NCBI RefSeq assembly: GCF_017357245.1 | Contig: NZ_CP071613.1 | Coordinates: 558,001 to 622,000 of the forward strand | Length of the DNA: 64,000 nt | Reading direction: 5' to 3' | From: Rhizobium bangladeshense | Lineage (GTDB): Bacteria; Pseudomonadota; Alphaproteobacteria; Rhizobiales; Rhizobiaceae | In this document: piece after piece, positions 1 through 10,236 of the stretch | Numbering within the stretch: position 1 is the stretch's first letter | How the letters are laid out: every line of letters starts with the position of its first letter | Translations under genes and position numbers: made by a program | Notes under the pieces: model-generated | The model's input: the letters and a program-made list of their open reading frames with translations, nothing else | What the model was told of the DNA's origin: nothing | Databases searched by the model: none

Positions 1-1
1 G

Positions 2-2746
2 GATCTCAATTTCGACAGCCCACTCGTCATGGAAGAGCTGCTGAAGGTGATGCGCTTCTGGCTGGAAACCGGTATTGACGGTTTCCGCCTCGATGCGATC
101 CCCTACCTCGTCGAACGCGAGGGAACGATCAACGAAAACCTTCCCGAGACCCATGCGATCCTCAAGCGCATCCGCGCCGCCCTCGACGCCACTCATCCTG
201 GAGTGATGCTGCTTGCAGAGGCCAATCAATGGCCGGAGGATACGCGCGAATATTTCGGCGAAGGCGACGAATGCCACATGGCGTTCCACTTCCCGCTGAT
301 GCCGCGAATGTACATGGCGATCGCGAAGGAGGACCGCTTCCCGATCACCGACATCCTGCGCCAGACGCCTGAGATTCCCGAGAATTGCCAATGGGCGATC
401 TTCCTGCGCAATCACGATGAGCTGACGCTTGAGATGGTGACCGACGCCGAGCGAGACTATCTCTGGGAGACCTATGCTTCCGACAAGCGCGCCCGCATCA
501 ATCTCGGCATCAGGCGGCGCCTGGCGCCGCTGATGGAGCGCGACCGCCGGCGCATCGAGCTGATGAACGCGCTTCTGCTGTCGATGCCGGGGACGCCTGT
601 GATCTATTACGGCGACGAGATCGGCATGGGCGACAACATCTATCTCGGCGACCGGGACGGGGTGCGGACGCCGATGCAATGGTCACCCGACCGCAATGGC
701 GGCTTTTCCCGGACGGACCCGGCGCGCCTCGTTCTGCCGCTTATCGCCGATCCGCTCTACGGTTTCGAGGCCGTCAATGTAGAAGCCCAGAGCACCGATG
801 CTCATTCACTGCTCAACTGGACTCGAAAGATGCTGGCGCTGCGCGGCAAACATCCGGCCTTCGGGCGCGGCTCGTTGCGTTTCCTCTCGCCTGAGAACCG
901 CAAGATCCTGGCTTATCTCAGGGAATATGACGGCGAGACGCTGATGTGCGTCGCAAACCTCTCACGACTGCCCCAGGCGGTCGAACTCGACCTCTCAGCC
1001 TTCGAGGGGCGCGTGCCGATTGAATTGACGGGCATGTCGCCCTTTCCGCCGATCGGACAATTGACGTATCTCCTGACGTTGCCGCCTTATGGCTTCTTCT
1101 GGTTTCAGCTGGAGGCGGATGCCGATCCGCCGGCATGGCGCACCGCGCCGCCGGAACAGCTTCCGGATCTCGTAACGATGGTTCTCCGCCGCGGCCTGCT
1201 CGATCTCGTCGATGAGCCGCGGCTGGGACATGCCCTCAGCAACGACATTTTGCCTGCCTATCTCGCCAGGCGGCGCTGGTTCGGAGCGAAGGATCAGCCG
1301 CTTCAGACGGCGCGGCTCGTCTCCGCCACCCCGATCCCCTATGCCGATGGCGTCGTTCTTGGCGAATTGGAAGTAGTGCTGCCCGATCACAGCGAATCCT
1401 ACCAGTTGCCGTTGACGGTCGCCTGGGACGATGCACATCCCTCGGCGCTGACCCAACAGCTTGCCCTTGGGCGGGTTCGCCAGGGAAGGCGCGTCGGCTT
1501 CCTGACGGACGGGTTTGCCCTCGAGCCGATGGCCCGTGGCATCCTACGCGGGCTTGCCGACCGCTCGCGCATTACCGGGCGTACAGGTACTCTCGAATTT
1601 CTCGGCACGGAGCGGCTCGATCGTCTCCAGGTCACCGACGATATGCCGGTCCATTGGCTCTCCGCCGAACAATCCAACAGCTCGCTGATCGTCGGCGACG
1701 TCGCGATGATCAAGTTGATCAGGCATATTTTCCCGGGCGTTCATCCGGAGGTCGAGATGACGCGGTTTCTCACCCGCGCCGGCTACGACCACACCGCGCC
1801 GCTGCTCGGGGAAGTTGCGCACACCGATTCCAGCGGGCGCCGCTCGACCTTGATCATCGTCCAGGGTGCGATCCGCAATCAAGGCGACGCCTGGAACTGG
1901 ATGCTGAACAATCTGCGCCGCGCCGCCGACGAACTTGTACTGAACGACCCGGCGGTCGAACCTGGCGACGACGTCTTCCAGTCGCTGATCAGCTTCGTTG
2001 CAATGGTCGGCCTCAGGCTCGGCGAATTGCATGTCGTTCTCTCGGGGGAGAATGCGGACGAGTCTTTCAGCCCGCTCGTCGCCGGAGACGGCGAGGTCGA
2101 GGCGATCAAGAAGGCGGTGGCGGGCGAAGTAGCCTATGCCATGTCGAAGCTTGCAGAACGCGAGGAAAATGCCGATCCCGCGGTCGATCTGCTTGCTGTT
2201 CCTCTTCTCGAACGCCGCTCGGAACTCGTCGAACTCGCCGCGAACCTGGCGGAGAGCGCCCGCGGCGCGCTGATGACCCGCACGCATGGCGACTTCCATC
2301 TCGGCCAGATCCTGGTCAGCGAGGGTGATGCCGTCATCATCGATTTCGAGGGTGAGCCTGCGAAGAATCTTGCCGAGCGCCGCGCAAAGACGGTTCCGCT
2401 CCGCGACGTCGCCGGGCTTCTGAGGTCGCTGAGCTATCTCGTCGCCACCGCGCAGCTCGACAATGACGCCGTTACCGAACACGAGAACGAAGTGCGTCGC
2501 GACGCCATCGCGCGTTTTGGTCGCAATGCCGAGCGGGCCTTTCTCGATGCTTACTGGCAGGCGGTCTCCGCATCGAAGGCACTCGCTATGCGGCCCGATC
2601 AACGACGGAGGCTTCTTGATGCGTTTCTTCTCGAAAAGGCGGCCTACGAGATCGCCTATGAAGCTCGCAACAGGCCGAAGTGGTTGCCGATCCCCCTCGC
2701 CGGTCTCACCGAAATCGTATCGCGCCTGGCGGGAGTGAACGCATGA
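2..2746 (+). CDS. treS: Trehalose synthase / maltokinase fusion, 5' truncated
   Basis: The reading frame is open from the window edge, so the N-terminal part of the GH13 barrel is missing. TreS interconverts maltose and trehalose; the fused maltokinase makes maltose 1-phosphate with ATP. Visible GH13 motifs are [10 protein letters not shown] (nucleophile Asp), LLAEANQWP (acid/base Glu) and [11 protein letters not shown]. The C-terminal half is a maltokinase: an N-terminal cap with [11 protein letters not shown], then the phosphotransferase motifs HGDFHLGQ and IIDFEGEP near the end. The fusion is common in rhizobia. Its TGA overlaps the glgB ATG (ATGA), so the two are translationally coupled. 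In the GlgE pathway maltose 1-phosphate feeds glucan synthesis, which fits glgB next door; glgE itself is not in view. Confidence 0.95.
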   Translation, partial: DLNFDSPLVMEELLKVMRFWLETGIDGFRLDAIPYLVEREGTINENLPETHAILKRIRAALDATHPGVMLLAEANQWPEDTREYFGEGDECHMAFHFPLMPRMYMAIAKEDRFPITDILRQTPEIPENCQWAIFLRNHDELTLEMVTDAERDYLWETYASDKRARINLGIRRRLAPLMERDRRRIELMNALLLSMPGTPVIYYGDEIGMGDNIYLGDRDGVRTPMQWSPDRNGGFSRTDPARLVLPLIADPLYGFEAVNVEAQSTDAHSLLNWTRKMLALRGKHPAFGRGSLRFLSPENRKILAYLREYDGETLMCVANLSRLPQAVELDLSAFEGRVPIELTGMSPFPPIGQLTYLLTLPPYGFFWFQLEADADPPAWRTAPPEQLPDLVTMVLRRGLLDLVDEPRLGHALSNDILPAYLARRRWFGAKDQPLQTARLVSATPIPYADGVVLGELEVVLPDHSESYQLPLTVAWDDAHPSALTQQLALGRVRQGRRVGFLTDGFALEPMARGILRGLADRSRITGRTGTLEFLGTERLDRLQVTDDMPVHWLSAEQSNSSLIVGDVAMIKLIRHIFPGVHPEVEMTRFLTRAGYDHTAPLLGEVAHTDSSGRRSTLIIVQGAIRNQGDAWNWMLNNLRRAADELVLNDPAVEPGDDVFQSLISFVAMVGLRLGELHVVLSGENADESFSPLVAGDGEVEAIKKAVAGEVAYAMSKLAEREENADPAVDLLAVPLLERRSELVELAANLAESARGALMTRTHGDFHLGQILVSEGDAVIIDFEGEPAKNLAERRAKTVPLRDVAGLLRSLSYLVATAQLDNDAVTEHENEVRRDAIARFGRNAERAFLDAYWQAVSASKALAMRPDQRRRLLDAFLLEKAAYEIAYEARNRPKWLPIPLAGLTEIVSRLAGVNA

Positions 2747-4947
2747 ATGTTGAGCGCTCGGAACTTCTCTCAGGCATCGGACAGGATGCGCTCTGGGCTC
2801 TGATCGAGGGCCGACATAGCGATCCCTTCTCGATTCTCGGCCCGCACGAAAGCGGCGGCATGACGATCGTGCGCGCCTATCTTCCGGGTGCGGAAGGGGT
2901 CGATCTCATCGAAGCGGCGAGCGGCAGGGTGGTGACGCCTTTCAGCATCGCGCACCCCTCCGGCTTGTTTGCGGCGGCCACGGGTTCGAGAACACCCTAC
3001 CGCCTAAGGATCAAATGGCCTGATGGCGAGCAGATTACCGAGGATCCCTACAGCTTCGGCCTTCTGCTCGGAGAGCTCGATCTTCACCTGATATCCGAGG
3101 GTACCCACTACAGCCTGAGCCGGACGCTCGGCGCGGTGGAGATGTCGGTCGACGGAGCCGCGGGCGTCCGCTTCGCCGTTTGGGCGCCGAATGCGCGCCG
3201 CGTCTCGGTCGTGGGCGACTTCAACGCCTGGGATGGGCGACGAAACCCGATGCGGCTGAGGCAGTCGGCCGGCGTCTGGGAGCTGTTCGTTCCCCGGCTG
3301 GCGGCCGGCGAGAGATATAAGTTCGAGATTATCGATGCGCATGGGAACTGCCTGCCGCAGAAGGCCGATCCGGTGGCGAGAGCCAGCGAAGCCGCGCCAT
3401 CTACTGCGTCGATCGTCGCATCTTCGACGCGCTTTCGATGGACGGATGACGATTGGATGAAGGGCCGGTCCCGACAGGAGAGACTGGAAGGGCCGATCTC
3501 CGTCTATGAGGTGCATGCCGGTTCCTGGCTGCGGGAAAATGGCGGGCGATCGCTCGACTGGGTCGAGCTCAGCCAACGGCTCGTTCCCTATGCCCGTGAG
3601 ATGGGATTTACCCACATCGAACTGCTTCCTATCATGGAGCATCCCTTCGGCGGTTCCTGGGGCTATCAGCCGCTCGGCCTCTTCGCCCCGACCGGGCGCT
3701 ATGGAACGCCCGAGGATTTCGCCTATTTCATCGACCGCTGCCATGGCGCCGGCATCGGCGTCATCCTCGACTGGGTGCCGGCCCATTTTCCCACAGACGT
3801 CTGGGGTCTTGCCCGCTTCGACGGCACCGCCCTCTACGAACACGAGGACCCGCGCGAAGGCTTTCACCGCGATTGGAATACGCTGATCTACAATCTCGGC
3901 CGGCGCGAGGTGAAAGGTTTCCTGATTGCCAGCGCGCTCGAATGGCTCGAACGCTATCATGTGGACGGCCTGCGCGTGGACGCTGTCGCCTCGATGCTCT
4001 ACCGCGACTACAGCCGCAATGAAGGGGAATGGATCCCGAACCAATATGGGGGGCGCGAGAACCTGGAAGCGGTGGAATTCTTCAAGCACCTGAACAGCAT
4101 CGTTCACGAGCGCTGCCCGCATGCGATAACGATCGCCGAGGAATCGACGGCCTGGCCCGGCGTCACCAAGCCGCCGGAAGAGGGTGGGCTTGGCTTCGAC
4201 ATGAAATGGAACATGGGCTGGATGCACGACAGCCTGAGCTATATCGAAAAGGATCCCGTCTACCGCAGCTATCATCACGGCACGATGACGTTCGGGATGA
4301 TCTATGCCTATTCCGAACGTTTCATCCTGCCGATTTCGCACGACGAGGTGGTTTACGGAAAGGGCTCGCTACTCGGCAAGATGCCGGGCGATGAATGGCA
4401 GAAATTCGCCAATCTTCGCAGCTATCTCGCCTTCATGTGGGGCCATCCCGGCAAGAAGCTGATGTTCATGGGAGGCGAGATCGCTCAGCCCGGCGAATGG
4501 AACCATGACGCTTCGGTCAGCTGGGATGTGCTGGATCGGCCAGCGCATGCGGGAATCCAGCGGCTGGTCAAGGATCTAAACGGCTTTTACAAAAAGGAGC
4601 CGGCATTGCAGTTTGGCGATTTCCATTCCGATGGCTTCGAATGGGCGGCGGCTGACGACGCCGTCAATTCCGTTCTCGGCATGCTGCGTTATGCCCCCGA
4701 TCGCTCGTCCTCGGTCCTCATGGTTTCCAATTTCACGCCGGTGCCGCGTTACGGTTACCGGATCGGCGTACCGCAAGACGGCGTCTGGATCGAGCGGATA
4801 ACGACGGATGCGAGCGAATATGGTGGCTCAGGTCTCGTCAATGGTGCGGTGTCGAGCGAACCCGTACCCGCGCACGGCAGGCCGCATTCCCTCACGCTGA
4901 CGTTGCCGCCGCTGGCGACGATCTTGCTCAAAGGGCCGTCGCCGTGA
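2743..4947 (+). CDS. glgB: 1,4-alpha-glucan branching enzyme
   Basis: This cytoplasmic GH13 enzyme introduces alpha-1,6 branches into glycogen-like glucan. The protein is 734 residues, normal for GlgB. An N-terminal stretch ([18 protein letters not shown]) precedes a CBM48 domain (about residues 120-220) and the catalytic barrel. Catalytic regions are [34 protein letters not shown] and [21 protein letters not shown] chose the ATG that overlaps the treS stop; an open frame extends upstream but lies inside treS. Order treS-glgB is typical of rhizobial trehalose/glycogen loci. Only 21 bases separate its stop from that of the convergent ThDP gene, and I see no strong terminator there. Confidence 0.97.
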   Translation: MNVERSELLSGIGQDALWALIEGRHSDPFSILGPHESGGMTIVRAYLPGAEGVDLIEAASGRVVTPFSIAHPSGLFAAATGSRTPYRLRIKWPDGEQITEDPYSFGLLLGELDLHLISEGTHYSLSRTLGAVEMSVDGAAGVRFAVWAPNARRVSVVGDFNAWDGRRNPMRLRQSAGVWELFVPRLAAGERYKFEIIDAHGNCLPQKADPVARASEAAPSTASIVASSTRFRWTDDDWMKGRSRQERLEGPISVYEVHAGSWLRENGGRSLDWVELSQRLVPYAREMGFTHIELLPIMEHPFGGSWGYQPLGLFAPTGRYGTPEDFAYFIDRCHGAGIGVILDWVPAHFPTDVWGLARFDGTALYEHEDPREGFHRDWNTLIYNLGRREVKGFLIASALEWLERYHVDGLRVDAVASMLYRDYSRNEGEWIPNQYGGRENLEAVEFFKHLNSIVHERCPHAITIAEESTAWPGVTKPPEEGGLGFDMKWNMGWMHDSLSYIEKDPVYRSYHHGTMTFGMIYAYSERFILPISHDEVVYGKGSLLGKMPGDEWQKFANLRSYLAFMWGHPGKKLMFMGGEIAQPGEWNHDASVSWDVLDRPAHAGIQRLVKDLNGFYKKEPALQFGDFHSDGFEWAAADDAVNSVLGMLRYAPDRSSSVLMVSNFTPVPRYGYRIGVPQDGVWIERITTDASEYGGSGLVNGAVSSEPVPAHGRPHSLTLTLPPLATILLKGPSP

Positions 4948-4968
4948 AAAGGTCTCGGCCCCTTGCGG

Positions 4969-6597
4969 TCATTCGGCGTGCGGCGCCGGATGGATGAAGG
5001 GCCACGGGCTCGCCTCCGATCCCTTTTCGACGGGAACTTCGATGAGAACGGGCTCATCGAGTGAGAGTGCTTTCTTCACTATGTCTCTCAACTCGCCAGG
5101 GCTCGTCGCCTTGAAGGATCGAATGCCGAAGCTCTCGCCAAGGGCGACGAAATCGGGATTGGTCAGATCCGAGCCGAGAGTCCGGCCCTTGTAGGTCTGC
5201 TTCTGGTCGCGCAGCACGTTGCCATAGGCTGAATTGTTGAAGACGATGGCGACGACGGCGATCCTGTGCTGGACGGCGGTGGCAAGTTCCTGGACGCCGA
5301 ACATGAAGCCGCCATCACCTGAAACGGAGATCACGGCTTTATCGGGATGGGCAACTTTCACGCCCAAGGCGGTGTTGAAGCCGAAACCGAGATTGTCCTG
5401 ATAACCGCATGTCACATATCGGCGAGGACCGTAGACCGGGAATGCAAAGCGGGCGGTAAAGCCCATCTGGCTGACTTCCTCGACGAAGAAGCCATCTCTC
5501 GGCAGAGCTTCGCGAATGGCATCGAGATAGGCAAGCTGCGGCTGCACCGCCGAGAAGCGAGACCGGGCCTCTTCATTGAACTCCGCAAACTCGCGCGTGC
5601 GGTCCTCGCGACTGAAGCCGGCCAGCGCATCGGCCAGAGCCTGCGTTCCATCCCTCGCGTCCGAGACAATACCGACATCCGGTTTGAGGCGGACCATCTC
5701 GGTCGGATCGATATCGATGCGGATGAACTTCAGCGCTTTGGGCAGCCACTTCCAGCGCATGAACTGCAGTTCATGCCGGCTGCCGATCCCGATCAGCACG
5801 TCGACCTTCTTCCAATATTCATAGGCGGCGACGAAGTTCAGATAGTTCGGATGGTCGTCGGCGACGATGCCCTTGCCGGAGCGATGCGATGTGACCGGCG
5901 CCTGCAGCAGTTCCGCCAGCTCGGTGATCTCGGAGCCGGCATCCGCCGCGCCACCGCCGACCATGATCATCGGATTGCTGGCGCCTGATATTAGCGCCGC
6001 CGCGGCAGCGATCTGATCGGGATTGACGGTCGGGTGAGGCGCTCGCGTTGCGCCGGGAATGTCGGTTTCCGGGCCGGATTGCCCAAACACGTCCCAAGGG
6101 GCTTCGATCGCACCCGGGCCTTGGCGGCCGGAAAGCATCTTGCCGATGACTCCCGCCATGACGGGACCGGCCTCGGACTGATGGTTTATGCGCTCCGCCG
6201 TCTTGGTGATCCCGCGCAACGTCGCAAGCTGATCCGGCAGCTCGTGCAGCTGTCCTCTGCCGCGGCCGATGAGATGCGATATGATGTTGCCTGTGATGCA
6301 GAGAACCGGCGCGTTGGCGCCGTAAGCCGTGCAGAGAGCAGCACCCGAATTGAGAACGCCCGGGCCGGGCACGACGGTAAAGGCGCCGATCCGGCCAGTG
6401 GATTTCGCATAGCCGTAGGCCATGTAGGCCGCGCCCTGTTCATGCCTGGTGTGGATGAACCGGATCTTGTCGCCGGCGTCATAAAGCGCATCGTTGAAAT
6501 CATACATGTGGGCGCCGGGGATGCCGAATACCGTGTCGATCCCATGGGCAACAAGAGAACGGGTGATCGCCTGGCCGGTCGTTTCTTTCGTGCTCAT
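4969..6597 (-). CDS. Thiamine-diphosphate enzyme, acetolactate-synthase-like
   Basis: This 542-residue protein has the three-domain ThDP fold. The N-terminal PYR domain contains the activating Glu in HTRHEQGAAYMAYGYA. A central domain contains NPMIMVGGGAAD. The C-terminal PP domain has the metal/ThDP motif from SGDGGFMFGVQELATA to VFNNSAYGN. Substrate cannot be read from sequence: acetolactate synthase, 2-oxo-acid decarboxylase and carboligase relatives share these motifs. Its ATG directly abuts the stop of the upstream aminotransferase, so it probably acts on a 2-oxo acid made by that enzyme, for example an aromatic one. This pathway assignment is inference. A dedicated small regulatory subunit, as in IlvB/IlvN, is not present beside it. 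Confidence 0.85.
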   Translation of the reverse strand: MSTKETTGQAITRSLVAHGIDTVFGIPGAHMYDFNDALYDAGDKIRFIHTRHEQGAAYMAYGYAKSTGRIGAFTVVPGPGVLNSGAALCTAYGANAPVLCITGNIISHLIGRGRGQLHELPDQLATLRGITKTAERINHQSEAGPVMAGVIGKMLSGRQGPGAIEAPWDVFGQSGPETDIPGATRAPHPTVNPDQIAAAAALISGASNPMIMVGGGAADAGSEITELAELLQAPVTSHRSGKGIVADDHPNYLNFVAAYEYWKKVDVLIGIGSRHELQFMRWKWLPKALKFIRIDIDPTEMVRLKPDVGIVSDARDGTQALADALAGFSREDRTREFAEFNEEARSRFSAVQPQLAYLDAIREALPRDGFFVEEVSQMGFTARFAFPVYGPRRYVTCGYQDNLGFGFNTALGVKVAHPDKAVISVSGDGGFMFGVQELATAVQHRIAVVAIVFNNSAYGNVLRDQKQTYKGRTLGSDLTNPDFVALGESFGIRSFKATSPGELRDIVKKALSLDEPVLIEVPVEKGSEASPWPFIHPAPHAE

Positions 6598-7800
6598 TCA
6601 GGCTCCAACGGTATGTTCGATTACGACCCCCAGGCAGCCTTCTGCCCTAAGCGCTGCGACGATGGCGTCGGCGTCGGCCGGCTGCATGCCGGCTAGATTC
6701 ATGCGCCCGGAATCCGCCATGTAAATGCCGTGCCTGGCTCTCAGCACGACCGCCATTTCTTTTGCCATGGAGAGGTTGGAAAACAGGCCGCGTTGCCGGC
6801 CGATGAAGGCAAGGTCGGGTGAAGCGGCGGCAAGTGCTGAACGATTGCCGTTGACGCGCTCGCACATCTCGTCGAGTTCAACGCGCCACATCGCCGTCAT
6901 TTCCGGGCTTTCAAGAATACACCTGACGATGGCGGCCCCATGGTCCGGCGGCATGGACCAGTTGACGCGGGCAAGTGCCGCCACGTTGCTTTCAGCCTTT
7001 CTGACGTCATCGGCATTGCGGGCCACGACATAGAGCGCGCCGACGCGTTCGCGATAAAGACCGAAGTTCTTGTCACAGGAATAGGCGATGAGCGCCTCGT
7101 CGACGGCATTGAGGATCATTCGTGTCGGCGCGGCATCCTGTTCGAGACCGTCGCCGAGCCCCTGATAGGCAAGGTCGATGAAGGGCACCAGCCTGTGCGT
7201 AAGGAGGAGATCGGTAATTTCTCGCCACTGCTCCATGGTGAAATCGATGCCGGTCGGGTTATGGCAGCAACCGTGAAGCAGCACGACGTCGCCTTCCCCG
7301 GCGGAAGACAAGGCGGAGACGACGCTTTCGAATGTCACCTGCTGTAACGTCAGGTCAATGAATTCATATTCCTTTACGTCCAAGCGTGCCGAAGCGAAGA
7401 TCGGCGCATGATTGGGCCAACTCGGAGTTCCGAGCAGAACCTTCGCCGATGGATTTGCCGCCTTAATGAGTTCCGCGCCGAGACGAAGCGCGCCGCTGCC
7501 GCCCGGCGTCTGAATGCCGGCGAGGCGTTGGGCAAATTTCGGCGATTTGCCGAAGATGATCGGCTCCAGCAGGCGCACGAACTGCAAATCGCCCTCCGGG
7601 CCGAGATATTTCTTGCTGTCCTGGGTCTCCAGGAGAAACTGCTCCGCCGCCTTGACGGCGTGCATGACGGGCGTGTGTCCCATCGCGTCTCGATAAACGC
7701 CGACGCCGAGGTCGATCTTCCCGGGACGATCGTCGGCCTGGAAGGCCTTGATGAGTGCGAGCAGGCTATCGGCCGGCCGGCTGTTCAGTTGGTCAAACAC
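6598..7800 (-). CDS. Aromatic/aspartate-type aminotransferase, class I
   Basis: A PLP-dependent aminotransferase of 400 residues, close to the TyrB/AspC length. Diagnostic motifs: DLGVGVYRDAMGHTPV near the N-terminus, LHGCCHNPTGIDFT (PLP-binding Asn), and YSCDKNFGLYRERVG, which holds the Schiff-base Lys. TyrB-type enzymes transaminate Tyr, Phe, Trp or Asp to 2-oxo acids. The start is GTG, preceded by a good GGAGG-type ribosome-binding site. It is the first gene of a two-gene unit with the ThDP enzyme and is divergent from an Lrp/AsnC regulator 145 bases away, which probably controls it. Aspartate versus aromatic preference cannot be fixed from sequence alone. Confidence 0.9.
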   Translation of the reverse strand: MFDQLNSRPADSLLALIKAFQADDRPGKIDLGVGVYRDAMGHTPVMHAVKAAEQFLLETQDSKKYLGPEGDLQFVRLLEPIIFGKSPKFAQRLAGIQTPGGSGALRLGAELIKAANPSAKVLLGTPSWPNHAPIFASARLDVKEYEFIDLTLQQVTFESVVSALSSAGEGDVVLLHGCCHNPTGIDFTMEQWREITDLLLTHRLVPFIDLAYQGLGDGLEQDAAPTRMILNAVDEALIAYSCDKNFGLYRERVGALYVVARNADDVRKAESNVAALARVNWSMPPDHGAAIVRCILESPEMTAMWRVELDEMCERVNGNRSALAAASPDLAFIGRQRGLFSNLSMAKEMAVVLRARHGIYMADSGRMNLAGMQPADADAIVAALRAEGCLGVVIEHTVGA

Positions 7801-7893
7801 TGTCCACCTCCACTTGCATGTCTTTGACCGAGATTAACGGAACCATCGTGAGGAATTTCTGCGATGATCATCCTGTTTGTTGAGAATTGTGCA

Positions 7894-7919
7894 GATAATC
7901 CGCGCCTTATCGCTATAAT
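7894..7919 (+). promoter_or_regulatory. Candidate Lrp/AsnC operator and -10 box
   Basis: In the divergent gap between the aminotransferase and the Lrp-type gene, GATAA-N8-TTATC forms an inverted repeat (7894-7911) that runs into a perfect TATAAT (7914-7919), 26 bases before the regulator's ATG. Lrp/AsnC proteins usually bind AT-rich inverted repeats and autoregulate. No well-spaced -35 box is evident, as in many regulator-dependent promoters. The operator role is inference. Confidence 0.4.
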
Positions 7920-7945
7920 GCGCAGAAATTCACCTTCCTGGGGCA

Positions 7946-8419
7946 ATGATCATGCTTGACCCATTCGATATCAAATTGCTCGCCGCTCTCCAGCAAAACA
8001 GCGAGCTGACGCAAAGTGAACTCTCTCAGAAGGTCAATCTCTCGGCCACTCAATGCGCCCGCCGTTTGGAAAGGCTGCGCAATGAGAAATATATCCAGAG
8101 CGTCGTCGCCATCCTCAACCCGGTGAAACTGGGATTCACCGTCGTCGCCCATACGCTTGTCAGCCTTCGAGCGCATACAGAGGTTGGAAACGAGCGGCTC
8201 CATCGTTTCATCGAGACTGCGCCGGAGATCCTGGAATGTTACTCGCAGACGGGCGACGCCGATTTTCTGATGAAGGTCATGACGCGCGACCTCGAACATC
8301 TCAGCCAGTTTCTGGAAAGAATGATCCGTGTCACCGACAATCTCGCGTCGGTAAAGTCGAGCATCGTTCTCAGGACGATCAAAAAGACGACCGCTTTGCC
8401 GCTGCAGATTGTGACGTGA
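7946..8419 (+). CDS. Lrp/AsnC family transcriptional regulator
   Basis: A 157-residue protein with an N-terminal winged helix-turn-helix (DPFDIKLLAALQQNSELTQ, then LSQKVNLSATQCARRLERL) and a C-terminal RAM ligand domain (about residues 65-150) with the family-typical GDADFLMKV. The ATG at 7946 follows TGGGG; a second ATG lies two codons later. It is divergent from the aminotransferase/ThDP pair, the usual arrangement for a local amino-acid-responsive regulator. The effector is probably an amino acid, unknown here. Confidence 0.93.
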   Translation: MIMLDPFDIKLLAALQQNSELTQSELSQKVNLSATQCARRLERLRNEKYIQSVVAILNPVKLGFTVVAHTLVSLRAHTEVGNERLHRFIETAPEILECYSQTGDADFLMKVMTRDLEHLSQFLERMIRVTDNLASVKSSIVLRTIKKTTALPLQIVT

Positions 8420-8437
8420 GGGCAGCTCCGGCCGCTC

Positions 8438-9199
8438 TCACCTGATATAGTGGATATGCGGGCGCGAATGATAGGGCGAGGCTTCGATGCGGGCCTCGAC
8501 CGAAAAGACCTCGCGCAGGAGCTTCTCGCTCAGCACATCCTCAGGTGCGCCTGAGGCGACGATCCTGCCCTGCTGCATGATGATTAGCTCATCGCAAAAC
8601 ATGGCGGCATGGTTGAGATCGTGCAGGGCGATGATGCTGGTGATCGGCAGGCCGGAGACGAGCCGCATGAGGCCGATCTGGTGCTGGATGTCTAGATGGT
8701 TTGTGGGCTCGTCGAGGATCAGTTCCTGCGGCGACTGGGCAAGCGCCCTTGCAATATGGGTCCGCTGCTTTTCGCCGCCGGACAGGTTCTGCCAGCGCTC
8801 GTCGCGCTTTTCCACCATGCCGGCGCGCGCGAGCGCTGCTTCAACGGCTTCTTCATCAGCCGCTGTCCAGCCTGAAAACATCGAACGGTGCGGAAACCGG
8901 CCAAGCTTGACGACGTCGACAACCGTCAGATTGGCATTCGTCGTGGCGTGCTGCTCGACGAAGGCGATGCGCCGGGCGATCGAGCGACGGCCGATCTTTC
9001 CGATGTCGTTCCGATCGAGCGTGACGCGGCCGGAATGCGGCCGCCGCAATCCGGCCAGAAGGCGCAGAAGAGAGGTCTTGCCGGAGCCGTTCGGTCCGAG
9101 CAGGCCAAGCATCCTGCCCGGCTGCGCCTCCAGCGAGACGTCGTCGACAATGGTCTTCCTTCCAATTTTCCAGGTGAGATTGTCAGCCTTGATGCTCAT
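8438..9199 (-). CDS. ABC importer ATPase, FecE/BtuD/FhuC type
   Basis: A 253-residue nucleotide-binding subunit of an iron-siderophore, haem or cobalamin importer. Walker A is GPNGSGKTS, the signature is LSGGEKQRTHIARAL, Walker B is ELILDEPTNHLD, and the switch His is in IALHDLNHAAMFCDE. The start was set at the ATG that overlaps the permease stop (ATGA); the frame remains open further upstream but only inside the permease gene. Last of three overlapping genes (binding protein, permease, ATPase). Confidence 0.93.
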   Translation of the reverse strand: MSIKADNLTWKIGRKTIVDDVSLEAQPGRMLGLLGPNGSGKTSLLRLLAGLRRPHSGRVTLDRNDIGKIGRRSIARRIAFVEQHATTNANLTVVDVVKLGRFPHRSMFSGWTAADEEAVEAALARAGMVEKRDERWQNLSGGEKQRTHIARALAQSPQELILDEPTNHLDIQHQIGLMRLVSGLPITSIIALHDLNHAAMFCDELIIMQQGRIVASGAPEDVLSEKLLREVFSVEARIEASPYHSRPHIHYIR

Positions 9200-10236
9200 G
9201 ATGCCCGCTGGAACCGGTAGAGTATGATCGAGAAGAACGGAACGCCGACCAGCGCCGTGACAACGCCGATCGGCAGGACCTGGTTGGGGATGAGCGCGCG
9301 CGCGGCGATGTCGGCGAGCATCATGAAGATTGCCCCGGCGATTGCGCAGGCCGGCAGGAGGCGGATATGGAGGGGGCCGACGACAAAGCGGGCGACATGC
9401 GGCACGACCAGGCCGACAAAGCCGATCGACCCGACCATGCTGACGATCGTGGCCGTCATCATCGCCGTCAGCGCAAAGAGCGCCATGCGCGCGCGGGCGA
9501 CATTGACGCCGAGTGAAGACGCCGCCTCGTCGCCGAACGCGAAAGCGTCGAGCACACGGGCGTAGAACAGGCAGGCAACCAGGCCGAGGCCGACGACGAT
9601 GGAGACCAGCGCAAATTCTGGCCAACGCACGCCGCTGAAGCTGCCGAGCAGCCAGAACATCACGTCGCGGGCCTGCTGCGCATTGGCCGAGGTTGTGACG
9701 ATGTAGGAGGTCGAGGCGTTGAAGAGCTGCGATGCGGCGACACCGGCGAGGATGGTGCGGTCCGCCCCGCCGCGCGTTCCGTTCGAGAGCAGCGCCACGA
9801 AGAAGAAGGCCGCGAAGGCGCCGGCAAAGGCGCCCGCTGAGAGCGAAACAGCGCCGGCGCCAACCCCGAGGATGACGATTGCGACGGCGCCGGTGGAGGC
9901 GCCAGCGGAAATGCCGAGCACATAGGGTTCGGCAAGTGGGTTGCGCAGCAGCGACTGCATGATGGCGCCCGATAGCGCCAGCCCCGCGCCGCAGAAGGCG
10001 GCGACGAGCGCGCGGCTCAGACGATAATCCCAGATCACCGTCTCATGGATGCGGTTCAGCTCGATCGCAGTCCAGCCTAGCCGGTTGGTGACCGCCGAAA
10101 AGGTGGTCGTGAGCGGGATCGGCAGGTCGCCGATCCCGACGCTGACGCCGACGGCGACAGTGATGAGACAGAGAGAGGCCAGGAGCAGTGTCGTGACTGC
10201 TCCGAGCTGCCTGAAGAAACTACCCGCTTCCGTCAC
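9196..10236 (-). CDS. ABC importer permease, FecCD family
   Basis: A 346-residue inner-membrane protein with about ten predicted hydrophobic segments. FecCD-type landmarks include SGAIMQSLLRNPLAEPYVLGISAGAS-like sequence near residue 90-110 and FVGLVVPHVARFVVG near residue 260. It forms the translocation path of a type II importer for iron complexes or cobalamin. The GTG start overlaps the stop of the binding-protein gene (GTGA), implying coupled translation. Confidence 0.93.
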   Translation of the reverse strand: MTEAGSFFRQLGAVTTLLLASLCLITVAVGVSVGIGDLPIPLTTTFSAVTNRLGWTAIELNRIHETVIWDYRLSRALVAAFCGAGLALSGAIMQSLLRNPLAEPYVLGISAGASTGAVAIVILGVGAGAVSLSAGAFAGAFAAFFFVALLSNGTRGGADRTILAGVAASQLFNASTSYIVTTSANAQQARDVMFWLLGSFSGVRWPEFALVSIVVGLGLVACLFYARVLDAFAFGDEAASSLGVNVARARMALFALTAMMTATIVSMVGSIGFVGLVVPHVARFVVGPLHIRLLPACAIAGAIFMMLADIAARALIPNQVLPIGVVTALVGVPFFSIILYRFQRAS

